DNA of 64,000 bases from Rhodanobacteraceae bacterium (GTDB taxonomy: Bacteria; Pseudomonadota; Gammaproteobacteria; Xanthomonadales; SZUA-5). Shown piece after piece: positions 44,170 to 52,589 of this stretch. The notes below the pieces were generated by a model. It had not been told where the DNA came from. It worked only from the letters and a program-made list of their open reading frames with translations, and did not search any database. How positions within the stretch are numbered: the first letter of the stretch is position 1; the number at the start of each line of letters is the position of its first letter. Location: positions 1 to 64,000 of the forward strand of contig JACKOW010000009.1 in the NCBI GenBank assembly GCA_024234055.1, in the 5' to 3' direction. The translations under genes were made by a program, and so were the position numbers.

Positions 44170-44553
44170 TCAAAGCGGACGCAACTGCTGCTCCAGCGTT
44201 CGCGTGAACTCGGTCTGCTCTTCACCGGTGTGTCGCGTCGACTTGCGCTCGATCAGCATGATCAGGCACTCCTCGTGCGCTATCGGATTGTGGCGCACGC
44301 CCTTGGGCACCACGTACATCTGCCCCGGGCCGAGGTCGACGGTGTGTGCTTCCATCTCGATCCGGAACTGGCCCGCAAGCACGTAGAAGAGTTCATCTTC
44401 ATCGGCGTGCGCGTGCCAACCCAGCGTACCTTGCACCTTCGCCACCTTGACGTAATTGTCGTCAAGTTCGGCCACCACCCGCGGCGACCACAGCTCGTCC
44501 AGTGCCGCCGCGATCAGCTTTGGAGCCAGCACCTGGCTGGGGTCACGGTTCAT
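44170..44553 (-). CDS. Cupin-domain protein
   Basis: A 127-residue single cupin. GTLGWHAHADEDELFYVLAGQFRIEMEA supplies the first metal-binding motif (His, His, Glu) and GQMYVVPKGVRHNPIA the second (His). This is the usual small-cupin pattern for a metal-dependent enzyme or sensor; the ligand is unknown. Its ATG overlaps the stop of the upstream secreted-protein gene by four bases. Confidence 0.88.
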   Translation of the reverse strand: MNRDPSQVLAPKLIAAALDELWSPRVVAELDDNYVKVAKVQGTLGWHAHADEDELFYVLAGQFRIEMEAHTVDLGPGQMYVVPKGVRHNPIAHEECLIMLIERKSTRHTGEEQTEFTRTLEQQLRPL

Positions 44554-45002
44554 GAGCAGCTCTCCTCCACGCTGCGCCAGATCACTGGCTCCCAGAAGTC
44601 ATTGGGCGCCCTGGCGCTGATCCTGTCCGGATACAGGCGGGCGCTGATCTGATGGTTGGTGTTGGCCTGCACTTCGATTTCGATGATCTTGTAGACCAGC
44701 GGCACCGCCTTGTTGCCGAGTTTGCGCAGCTTGGTATAGCCGCGCGGGGTATCGGCGACCCGCTCCTGGATGGCGATGGCGTGCTTGCCCACCGGCAGGC
44801 GGTAGCGGTTCTGTACGCGCCTGGGCAGATCCTCGCCATCGATACGGCGGATGTCGGCGGGGTAGAGATCCTCTGACTGCGGCGGCTTGGCCGGGGCGCT
44901 GACATAGCCACAGGCGTCCCCTGCGGCGAGAGCTGGCGTGCTCAGCAGCGTCAGCAGGCAGAGCAGCCCGGCGAGCGCGCGGAATCGTGGAAACAGAACC
45001 AT
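44550..45002 (-). CDS. Secreted hypothetical protein
   Basis: A 150-residue exported protein (signal peptide RALAGLLCLLTLLSTPALA, cleavage before AGDACGYVSAP). RRVQNRYRLPVGKHAIAIQERV and KIIEIEVQANTNHQISARLY suggest a beta-sandwich of the kind seen in PEGA-like surface proteins. Two cysteines (in ACGYV and at the C-terminus, ESCS) may form a disulfide. It is the first gene of a three-gene minus-strand run. Family not recognised. Confidence 0.7.
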   Translation of the reverse strand: MVLFPRFRALAGLLCLLTLLSTPALAAGDACGYVSAPAKPPQSEDLYPADIRRIDGEDLPRRVQNRYRLPVGKHAIAIQERVADTPRGYTKLRKLGNKAVPLVYKIIEIEVQANTNHQISARLYPDRISARAPNDFWEPVIWRSVEESCS

Positions 45003-45085
45003 GGAAATCCCTGTGGCAACGTTGACCGGCCCATCTTAGCCGGCATGGGTATGTATCACAGCACCGGCAAGCTGCAGGAGGTCCT

Positions 45086-45162
45086 GACTGTGGGAGCGGG
45101 CTCTGCCCGCGATCGATGTGGCTCGGACCCAACCATCGCGGGCAGAGCCCGCTCCCACAGTC
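45086..45162. repeat. REP-like long inverted repeat
   Basis: GACTGTGGGAGCGGGCTCTG and its continuation CCCGCGATCGATG pair almost perfectly with the inverse arm ending GCTCCCACAGTC. Loop is about 15 nt. This is the most perfect of the TGTGGGAGCGG-type palindromes in the window. A degenerate GTCCAGAC-family palindrome (ACAGACAAGTCTGGA, about 45212) follows. Confidence 0.8.
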
Positions 45163-45261
45163 AGAGCCCGAGCCCGGCTGCTACTGGTTGCCGGTGCCAG
45201 GCTCTCGTAGATACAGACAAGTCTGGATCTACAGATCCCTCAGGTCCGGGGTAGGAGCCGT

Positions 45262-45513
45262 CTAGCCCGCATTTCTCACACCTGCGCGAGCAGATGCCCC
45301 CAATCTTCTAGTGGCACAAGGCGATTCCGAGGCACGCACCAGTCACAGAGAGTTTGGCTGCATCTGCCCGCTTTGCGGCCCTCGCTGGTTCTTTGCGACT
45401 ATCGCTGCGTTGCTCCTCCTCGCAATGGAATCACCATTCCTCGTCGTCGCGCCTTGCGCTAGTCGCAAAGCCCTGCGCGATCTTCCGCAACAGGTGTGAG
45501 AAATGCGGGCTAG
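45262..45513. mobile_element. MITE-like element with 23-bp perfect terminal inverted repeats
   Basis: Terminal repeats CTAGCCCGCATTTCTCACAC + CTG (45262-45284) and the exact inverse (45491-45513) enclose about 206 bp without a credible gene. The interior includes CTTTGCGACTATCGCTGCGT and its inexact inverse near CGCTAGTCGCAAAGC. The inner end (GTGTGAGAAATGCGGG) is reminiscent of IS end sequences, so it may be a deletion derivative of an IS. The parent family is not established. A heptad tract starts at its right edge. Confidence 0.72.
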
Positions 45514-45558
45514 CCTTTCCCGTGCCCCGTGCCCCGTGCCCCGTGCCCCGTGCCCCGC
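45514..45558 (-). repeat. CCCCGTG heptad tract at the RND permease stop codon
   Basis: The linker CCTTT is followed by CCCGTG and four perfect GCCCCGT heptads (45524-45551) plus a final variant, ending two bases before the stop codon of the RND gene. On the RND sense strand it reads (GGGGCAC)n. The palindrome head is missing; the 23-bp element's end occupies its place. Confidence 0.85.
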
Positions 45559-45559
45559 T

Positions 45560-48500
45560 TCAGGCCAGCGCCGGCTTCATCGGCGCCTCTGGTGCACGGG
45601 CGCAGCTGGCGTCCAGGGTCGGCGGCAGCAGCTTGTACATCACCGGGGTCACCAATCGGGCCAACAAGGTCGAGGAGATCAGGCCACCGATGATCACCCA
45701 GGCCATCGGCGAGTACATGCCGACCTGCTGTACGGCCAGCGGCAGCAGGCCGCCGATGGCGGTGGCACTGGTCAACAGAATCGGCAGGAAACGCACTTCG
45801 CCGGCACGCTCGACCGCTTCGTCGATGCTCAATCCGTCTTCGCGCAGCTGGTTGGTGAAATCGACCAGCAGGATGGAGTTCTTGATCTCGATGCCGACCA
45901 GGGCGATGAAGCCGATCATGGCGGTGAAGGACAGGCTGTAGCCGGTCAGGAACAGCGCCACCAGACCGCCCAGCACGCCGAGCGGTATGACCGTGGCCAC
46001 GATCAGGGTTGAACGGAAGCTGCCGAACTCCAGCACCAGCACGGCGAGGATGCCGAACAGCGCCACCAGCATGGCAGCGCCGAGGCCGGCAAAGCTCTCG
46101 GCCCTGCTCTCGACTTCGCCGGCGGCTTCGAAGCGGTAGCCGCGCGGCCAGTTCATGGCTTCCAGTCGCTCGATGACCTCGGCCGTGACCTTGCCGGTGT
46201 TGTAGCCGGTTTCGGTGAAAGCGCTGATGATGACCGTGCGCTCGCGGTTGTAGCGCTGAATCTGCGGCGGCGAGCGCTCGAATTCCAGCCGGGCCAGTTG
46301 CGAGGCCGGCAGCAGCGCGCCGCTCAGGGAGGGCACGCGCACCTGGTCGAGCTGCTCCAGCGTCGGTCGACCGTCGATGGCGCTGCGCACAACGATGTCA
46401 TAGCTCTCGCCGGACTCATCGCGATAGTCGCCGGCATCGACGCCGCTGACCGCGAGGCGCACGGCGCGATCGAATTCCACGCTCGGCACGCCCAGCAGCG
46501 CCGCCTTTTCCGAGTCCAGGTTGAGCTTGAGATCGGTGCGATCCAGCCGCAGTGGATTGTCGACGTCACGAGTGCCCGGTACGGACGAAATGATGCCTTC
46601 GACCTCGGCCGCCAATGCCTTGAGCGGGCCCAGTTCACTGCCGAGCACGCGGATGGCGATGGGCGCGTCGATCGGCGGCCCATTCTCGAACTCCTTGATG
46701 ACGATGTGCGCATTGGCGTACTCGCGCAGCTCGCCGCGCAGACGGTCGATGAAGGCCGGGGTCAGGTCCGGATCGTATTTCTTCACCTGCACATAGACTT
46801 CAGCCAGGTTCGAGGACTGCTCGGCCGGGATGATGTTGTAGTAGATCTTGGGATTGCCCTTGCCGAGGTTGCTGAACCAGAACTCGATCTCGTCGTGGCT
46901 GGCAAGCCGCTCCTCGACAAAGCGCAGGGCGCGATCGGTCTCGCTGATGCTGGCGCCATGCGGGGCGGTGATGGTGATCAGGAACTGCGGCGTGTCGGCC
47001 TTGGGAAACAGGCTGAAGCCGACCACCGGCACCAGCGCCAGCGAGGCGACGAACAATCCCAGCGAGGCGAGAACCGTGGTTTTCGGGCGCGCCAGCGCCA
47101 CGTGCAGCAGCGGCCGGTAGAAACGATGAATGCCGGACATGACCGCCTGCAGGATGCGGTTGCCTTCAGCCGGTTCGTGGCGCGGCAGGATGCGACTGGC
47201 GAGGAAGGGAATGATGGTGATGGCCACGATCAGCGAGGCGATCACGGTGAACACCACGGCCATCGGCAACACGCGGATGAACTGGCCGGCGGTGCCGGGC
47301 AGCGCCAGCAGTGGCAGGAAGGCAAACAGCAGGGTGCCGGTGCAACCGAGGATGGCCACGAAGATCTGCTGCGTGGCCTTCACCGCGGCTTCCTCGCGGC
47401 TGTGGCCCTCGCGCAGGAAGCGGGCGATGTTCTCGACCACCACGATGGAATCGTCCACCAGCAGACCGAGCGCGACCACGAAGCCGGCAATCGACAGCTG
47501 ATTCAGCGAATAGCCGATTGCGTACAGCCCGGCCAGGCCCATGGCCAGCGACAGCGGGATCGAGATCATCACCAGGCTGGCGGCGCGCAGGCCCAGCGGC
47601 AGCAGGGTGATGGTCACCAGGCCAATGGCGATGGCGAAGTCGATGCCGAGACGATCAAGCCGATGGCCGACATTGGTGCTCTGCTTGAAGCCGCGTTCCA
47701 GAGTCACCCGCGCTGGCAGGCCTTCCTCGAAACGATCCAGCGCCGCATCGATGCGCGCTTGCATGTCGAAGATGTTGACCCCGTCCTTCTGATTGGCCGT
47801 GACGAATACCGCGCGCTTGCCGGAGTAGCGTCCGAGGTAGCGTTGCTCGGCGGTATCCCAGCTGACCTCGGCGACATCGCGCACGCGCACGGTGCGCGCG
47901 TCGCTGGCGCTGATCACGGTGGCGCGCACCTGATCGAGTGAGGTGTAGGCCCCGGACGTCTTCAGCGAGAAGCTGCGGGCGCCGACATCGATGCTGCCGG
48001 CCGGAATGTTCGCGTTGTCGCTCTGCACCGCCTGCACCACCTGACCCGGCGTCAGGCCCAGCTCCGCCAGCCGCTTCAGATCCACCGCCACGCGCAGCTC
48101 GCGATCGGGATAGGCCCAGGATTCGGCGGTGCGGATGCCCGGCAGGGTCTTCAGCGAGTCCTTCAGCGTGCGCGCCAGGTCTTCCAGTTCAGCATAGGGG
48201 GCATCCTCGCTGACCAGCGCCATCTGCACGATGTTGACCAGCCCGGGATTGACCTTGCGGATCTCCAGCTTGACGATCTCGGCCGGCAGATCCGGGCGCA
48301 GGGCATTGATCTCGCGCACGATTTCCTCGTACTTGCGCTCGACATCGACGCCGGCAATGAACTCGGGGACGATCACCGCCAGCCCGTCGGAACTGGTCGA
48401 ATCGATGCGCTTGATGTCGTCGAGTTCGGCCAGGCGATCCTCGATCGGCTTGCTGATCAGCCGCTCCATCTCCACCGGATCGCCGCCGGGAAGCACCGCC

Positions 48501-48643
48501 GAGATCACGAAGGCCGGAATCGGAAAGTACGGATCCTCCGAGCGCGCAATGCTGTTGAAGGCGTACACGCCGAGCGCGATCAAGCCGAGAAAGGCGACCA
48601 GCGTGAACGGGTAACGCTTGATGGGGAATTCGAGGAAGGTCAT
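45560..48643 (-). CDS. RND-family efflux pump permease
   Basis: A 1027-residue inner-membrane proton-driven transporter. TM1 is FPIKRYPFTLVAFLGLIALGV; TM4 holds the proton-relay aspartates in VALGLLVDDSIVVVENIARF, and a second conserved block lies in TM10 (FIALVGIEIKNSILLVDFTNQL). Large periplasmic loops follow TM1 and TM7. The sequence resembles the MdtB/MexF-like and 'AcrB/AcrD/AcrF' groups, but a substrate cannot be assigned. Last gene of a tetR-OMF-MFP-RND operon. Confidence 0.95.
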   Translation of the reverse strand: MTFLEFPIKRYPFTLVAFLGLIALGVYAFNSIARSEDPYFPIPAFVISAVLPGGDPVEMERLISKPIEDRLAELDDIKRIDSTSSDGLAVIVPEFIAGVDVERKYEEIVREINALRPDLPAEIVKLEIRKVNPGLVNIVQMALVSEDAPYAELEDLARTLKDSLKTLPGIRTAESWAYPDRELRVAVDLKRLAELGLTPGQVVQAVQSDNANIPAGSIDVGARSFSLKTSGAYTSLDQVRATVISASDARTVRVRDVAEVSWDTAEQRYLGRYSGKRAVFVTANQKDGVNIFDMQARIDAALDRFEEGLPARVTLERGFKQSTNVGHRLDRLGIDFAIAIGLVTITLLPLGLRAASLVMISIPLSLAMGLAGLYAIGYSLNQLSIAGFVVALGLLVDDSIVVVENIARFLREGHSREEAAVKATQQIFVAILGCTGTLLFAFLPLLALPGTAGQFIRVLPMAVVFTVIASLIVAITIIPFLASRILPRHEPAEGNRILQAVMSGIHRFYRPLLHVALARPKTTVLASLGLFVASLALVPVVGFSLFPKADTPQFLITITAPHGASISETDRALRFVEERLASHDEIEFWFSNLGKGNPKIYYNIIPAEQSSNLAEVYVQVKKYDPDLTPAFIDRLRGELREYANAHIVIKEFENGPPIDAPIAIRVLGSELGPLKALAAEVEGIISSVPGTRDVDNPLRLDRTDLKLNLDSEKAALLGVPSVEFDRAVRLAVSGVDAGDYRDESGESYDIVVRSAIDGRPTLEQLDQVRVPSLSGALLPASQLARLEFERSPPQIQRYNRERTVIISAFTETGYNTGKVTAEVIERLEAMNWPRGYRFEAAGEVESRAESFAGLGAAMLVALFGILAVLVLEFGSFRSTLIVATVIPLGVLGGLVALFLTGYSLSFTAMIGFIALVGIEIKNSILLVDFTNQLREDGLSIDEAVERAGEVRFLPILLTSATAIGGLLPLAVQQVGMYSPMAWVIIGGLISSTLLARLVTPVMYKLLPPTLDASCARAPEAPMKPALA

Positions 48644-48948
48644 GGCGGTGGGCTCGGAAAGTCGATGCGGTGTTCAAACTGGTGCGGCTGGCTGGCGGGC
48701 CCGGTGATGGCGGGGCCGGGTAAAACGTGAAACGTGAAACGTCAATCTGAGCGCAGGCGCAAGTCATGTTGGCCGCGCAGCGGGCCAGGTAACGGGGCAA
48801 GTCGGCGTTATTTTCGGGGCACGGGCAGAGCGGCGTTCTTGTTGTGGGTCCAGACTTGTCTGGACGCTGTTCGACTCAAGCCAAGAGCGTCCAGACAAGT
48901 CTGGACCCACAACAGCGCCAGCTCTTCCCCTGCCCCGTGCCCCTCTTC
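48644..48948. repeat. Gap with AAACGTGAAACGTCAA copy, inverted palindrome pair and short heptad tract
   Basis: GTAAAACGTGAAACGTGAAA (from about 48720) is a single arm of the AAACGT family. 48841-48913 is a long inverted repeat whose arms each include GTCCAGACTTGTCTGGAC (48848-48865) or its inverse (48889-48906). A short C-rich tract CCCCTGCCCCGTGCCCC then reaches the MFP stop. CGGGGCACGGGCAGAGC also precedes the inverted repeat on the left. No gene is supported. Confidence 0.8.
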
Positions 48949-49995
48949 TCACCCCTCCGTCAAGCGCACGCGCCTGCCGTCGACCACGTAGGCCGCGCCA
49001 TCGGTGACCACCTGGGCGCCGGCGCTGATGCCGCTGCTCAGGGCCACATCGGCGCCATCGATGAAGGCCACCGTGACCGCACGTCGGGCGACGGTCTGGG
49101 TGGCGGCGTCGTACACAAAGACCGTGGCCTTGTCGTTCTGGCCTTCGAGAATGGCAGCCATCGGGATATGCACCAGTTCGGCACTGCCGGCGCTGGCCGG
49201 GGTCAGCGTCACGCGGGCTACCAGTCCACTGCGCAGGCGCGGGTCGGTCGCGCTGAGTGCGAGCTCGATGTCGAACATGCCGCTGCGCGGATCTGCCGCG
49301 GCGGGCAGTTGCGTGACGTCGGCCTGCAGCGTTTCGCCGGGCAGGGCGTCGAACTGAACGCTGGCGCGATCGCCCAGCGCCAGCTGGACCACGTCGCGAT
49401 CGGCCAGACTGGCCTTCAGCACATAGCCCTTGGTGGCACTGCCCAGCACCAGTACCGGGGTGCCGGGGGCGACGGTTTCGCGGGCCTGCGCCAGCTTGCG
49501 CAGCACGATCCCGTCGGAAGGCGCGGTTATGACCGCGTACTCGCGATTGAAGCGCGTCGCTTTCAGCGTCTGCGCGGCAATATCGCGCTGGGTGCGCAGA
49601 TCCTGCAGCGACTCCAGCGGGATCACCTGCTCCTGATACAGACGCTCGCCGCGGGCCAGGTCACGCTCGGCCTTGCCGAGCAGTTGCCGGGTCTGTTCGA
49701 CCTGGCTGCCGATCTCGGCCAGCTCCAGCTGCGCCAGCACCTGCCCGGCCTTGACCGTGGTGCCTTCGTCAACGGCGATGTCGGCGATGACCCCGCCTAT
49801 CTTGAAGGCCAGCCGCATCTCGTCCTTGTGTGCCAGCACTGCACTGGAACGGATCACCGGGGCCGCCGGGCCGACCCTGGCGGCGGCCACGGCCACGGGA
49901 ATGACGCGCTCGCTCTGGGTGTTCACGGCGCTGTCGCCGTCGGCACAGGCAGCGATGCTGAGGCTCAGCGCGACGACAAGGAAGGGGCGAATCAT
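48949..49995 (-). CDS. RND efflux periplasmic adaptor (membrane fusion lipoprotein)
   Basis: A 348-residue adaptor linking the RND pump to the outer-membrane factor. The signal MIRPFLVVALSLSIAAC ends in a lipobox. The lipoyl domain is split around a coiled coil (VEQTRQLLGKAERDLARGER); VITAPSDGIVLRKLAQARETV, VLVLGSATKGYVLKA and a C-terminal beta-barrel follow. A GTG at 50079 overlapping the OMF stop is an alternative start but would hide the lipobox. Operon position between OMF and RND is typical. Confidence 0.93.
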   Translation of the reverse strand: MIRPFLVVALSLSIAACADGDSAVNTQSERVIPVAVAAARVGPAAPVIRSSAVLAHKDEMRLAFKIGGVIADIAVDEGTTVKAGQVLAQLELAEIGSQVEQTRQLLGKAERDLARGERLYQEQVIPLESLQDLRTQRDIAAQTLKATRFNREYAVITAPSDGIVLRKLAQARETVAPGTPVLVLGSATKGYVLKASLADRDVVQLALGDRASVQFDALPGETLQADVTQLPAAADPRSGMFDIELALSATDPRLRSGLVARVTLTPASAGSAELVHIPMAAILEGQNDKATVFVYDAATQTVARRAVTVAFIDGADVALSSGISAGAQVVTDGAAYVVDGRRVRLTEG

Positions 49996-50071
49996 GCGGC
50001 CTCCGGTGGAAGGGGCGGTGTTTGGGTCGGTGCGGAATTGGCCGGACTCGCTGGCCTCGGCGCAGAGCGGT

Positions 50072-51493
50072 TTATCCACGGCGGTTCTCCAGCGCCAGAG
50101 CGGCGCGTAATTGGGCGAGGCTGACCAGCACGTCGAAACGGGTCAGGTTGAGATTGAGTTCTGCACTGGTCTGGGCGCTGCGGGCATCGATGAACTCGAC
50201 CTGGGCGATCGAGCCGGCATCGCGCTTGCGGGCGGCGATGCGGAAGGCCTCGGTGGCGGCGTTCTGGCGCGCCTGGGCCGTGTCGAGCGAAGCTTGCGCG
50301 GTACGCAAGCGATCGGCTGCCTGCCGCACTTCCAGGCTGATCTGCTGGGCGACTTCGGCTTGCGCAATCTCGACCCGTTCGCGGCTGGCTCGCGCTGCCG
50401 ATACGCGACTGCGGCGCTGGCCGAAATCGGCGATGCGCCAGTCCAGCACCAGCGAGGCCATCGCGAAGTTGCGGCCGCTGCCGAAGCCGTAGTCCTCACC
50501 CTGGATGCCGGCGTCCAGCGCAAAGGCGACAGTCGGCAGATAACTGGCCCGCTCGGCCTCGACGGCCGCCTCGGCCGCACGCGACTGCGCCTGCAGCTGC
50601 TGCAATTCGAAGCGCGCCCCCCGGGCCTGCGCTTCCAGGCGTCCATCATCATCCACGGCCTCGGCGCCGAGTGTTGCCAGTTGCTGGCGCACATGAGCCA
50701 GCGGCTCCGGTGCGGCGGTGCTGGCCACGTCCGCATCCAATGGCCGGTTCAACAGAAAATTCAGATAGTTGCGGGCCAAAGTCTGGCGGTTGCCGGCGTC
50801 CAGCAGTTGCTGCTCCACCGCCAGCTTCTCAGCCTCGGCGCGCAGCACCTGATCACGGGTGATCTTGCCGTTGTCGAAGAGCACCCGATTGACCCGCAGA
50901 TTCTCGACCAGCAGATCGCGGCTGGATTCCACAATCTTGACGGCCTCCCCGGCGCGCAGGAAGTCCAGATAGGCGACTTCAATATCACGCTCCAGGGAAC
51001 GTTCGTAGGCGGCGCGCGCGGCATCACTGGCAGCCACCGTGGCCGCGGCGGCGTCGATGCCCGCGGCGATGGCCGGCGCGTACAGCGGCTGGGTCAGACT
51101 GAGTCGCGTGTCCTGCTCGCGCTCACGCAGGAAGCGAATCTCCTGATTGGCAATGGCGCCGAATCGCGGTGGCTGGCCTTGCGCCTGCAGCAGCTCGTTG
51201 AGGGTCTGATAGGCCGGATTGACCAGATCACCGACCGGCAGCGACTGCGTGCGCCCGCCGTCGGCGCGGCTGTAGCGCGCCGACAGGGCCACGGTGGGCC
51301 GATAGCGGGCCCGCGCCTCGTCCAGCTGCGCCTGGGCCCGGCGCACATCGGAGCCAGCCGCCTGCAGCGCCAGATTCGAGCTGCGACCAGCCTCGATCAG
51401 CTGCGCGACCTGAGCGCTGTATTCGTTCTGAGCCAAAGCCGGCGGCATCAGTGCCCCCAGCAGCATCACCAGCATCCATTGTCGCGCGGTCAT
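50072..51493 (-). CDS. TolC-family outer-membrane efflux channel (OMF)
   Basis: A 473-residue exported protein (signal RQWMLVMLLGALMPPALA). The repeated coiled coils (AQVAQLIEAGRSSNLALQAA, TLARNYLNFLLNRPL, AQVEFIDARSAQTSAELNL) and two OEP repeats are those of the trimeric TolC/OprM channels. First of three structural genes behind tetR, with the MFP gene overlapping or close to its stop. Substrate unknown. Confidence 0.93.
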   Translation of the reverse strand: MTARQWMLVMLLGALMPPALAQNEYSAQVAQLIEAGRSSNLALQAAGSDVRRAQAQLDEARARYRPTVALSARYSRADGGRTQSLPVGDLVNPAYQTLNELLQAQGQPPRFGAIANQEIRFLREREQDTRLSLTQPLYAPAIAAGIDAAAATVAASDAARAAYERSLERDIEVAYLDFLRAGEAVKIVESSRDLLVENLRVNRVLFDNGKITRDQVLRAEAEKLAVEQQLLDAGNRQTLARNYLNFLLNRPLDADVASTAAPEPLAHVRQQLATLGAEAVDDDGRLEAQARGARFELQQLQAQSRAAEAAVEAERASYLPTVAFALDAGIQGEDYGFGSGRNFAMASLVLDWRIADFGQRRSRVSAARASRERVEIAQAEVAQQISLEVRQAADRLRTAQASLDTAQARQNAATEAFRIAARKRDAGSIAQVEFIDARSAQTSAELNLNLTRFDVLVSLAQLRAALALENRRG

Positions 51494-51546
51494 GGGTTCG
51501 TAACTCGTTCAGTGGTTAGACACGTGTCAAATTCGGGTCAAAAAAA

Positions 51547-51633
51547 GCGGTGAAACGTCAAACGTGAAACGTCAACTCAGAAGCGCGGAGCCCCGGGCTT
51601 CGAGTTGACGTTTTACGTTTCACGTTTTACCGC
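51547..51633. repeat. AAACGTGAAACGTCAA inverted repeat reaching into the tetR 3' end
   Basis: Arms GCGGTGAAACGTCAAACGTG (extended to 51578) and the inverse (51602-51633) enclose a 23-nt GC-rich loop. The right arm encodes the last residues of the TetR protein (AVKRET) and its TAA stop, so the repeat trims or replaces the native C-terminus. Confidence 0.82.
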
Positions 51634-52278
51634 TTCATCCTTTGCCGCCAAGCCAAATCCCACCATCTGCAGCGCATGATCAATCATCTGCTGCGTGCTG
51701 ATGCCGTCCTTGGCCAGCATCTGCGCCTTGGTGGCGGCGATCTGGATGATTCCGTGCATGAAGCCCCAGAGCGTGACCGAGGTCAGGTAGGGGTTGCCCA
51801 GATCAGGCCGGACCGAGCCATCCTTCATGCCTTTCTCGATGCAAGCCACCATGATCGAATGCACCCGGTCGCCGGCCACCATGCATGCGGCCTCATTGCT
51901 CTCTTCGTCCACGTGCGTCGGCGAATGCGCCTCGAAGCGCGCCAGTGCCTGAAAGTAATGCGGAACTTCCTGGGAAAACGCCACATAGGCCCGCCCCAGC
52001 GCCTCGACCTGATCGCGACCGCGCGAGTGCCGGGTCGCCGCCTGCTCGAAACGATCCCCCAGCAGCAACAGCGCGCGCTCGCAGATGGCGCAATGCAGAT
52101 CGAACTTGTCCTTGAAGTAGACGTAGACCAGCGCCCGCGACAGCCGCGCCTTGCGCGCCACCTGATCGATGGTCAGTTCATCCCAGCCGGTATCGGCATA
52201 GACCTCTTCCGCCGCATCCACGATCTGCTTGCGGCGGGCTTCCTTTTCTTCCAGACGACGTTCGGCGATGTAGTTCAT
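51613..52278 (-). CDS. TetR-family transcriptional regulator
   Basis: A 221-residue repressor. The HTH region near the N-terminus reads IVDAAEEVYADTGWDELTID-QVARKARLSRALVYVYFKDKF, the usual TetR pattern. The C-terminal half is alpha-helical and would bind an inducer. It is upstream of and codirectional with OMF-MFP-RND, so it probably represses that efflux operon. The C-terminal KRET is encoded by a dispersed repeat and is unlikely to be conserved. Confidence 0.9.
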   Translation of the reverse strand: MNYIAERRLEEKEARRKQIVDAAEEVYADTGWDELTIDQVARKARLSRALVYVYFKDKFDLHCAICERALLLLGDRFEQAATRHSRGRDQVEALGRAYVAFSQEVPHYFQALARFEAHSPTHVDEESNEAACMVAGDRVHSIMVACIEKGMKDGSVRPDLGNPYLTSVTLWGFMHGIIQIAATKAQMLAKDGISTQQMIDHALQMVGFGLAAKDEAVKRET

Positions 52279-52589
52279 GGTGTGGATAATGGGCTAATGG
52301 CTGACACTGTGTCAATGGGTGTCGGTGTGACAGGTGGAGGTGAAAGGGTGGCTTGGGGCGCGCCATTGAACCCTGTGGGAGCGGACTCTGTCCGCGATCG
52401 CTGTGGTGGTTGATTTTGGGGTGGCTGGATCGCGGCTGAAGCCGCTCCCACAGGAGCCTTGTCCTCAGAGGTCCGTGGCTGAACGCCCCCACCCACTCCC
52501 TCAACCAACAACCAACAACCGCCTCCAACCCTTGCGCCGGGCGCGCTTGCCCCCAAGACTGCACACACCCTTTTTCACGGAGTCTCCCC
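52279..52589. repeat. Gap with REP-like inverted repeat
   Basis: CTGTGGGAGCGGACTCTGTC (from 52373) and GCTGAAGCCGCTCCCACAG (to 52453) form an imperfect palindrome between the divergent tetR and FAH genes. A polypurine-free stretch follows to the FAH start, preceded by CACGGAG as a probable ribosome binding site. Confidence 0.75.

Noticed and set aside
45262..45513. Intact insertion sequence
   Set aside because: The 252-bp element has inverted ends but no transposase coding capacity.
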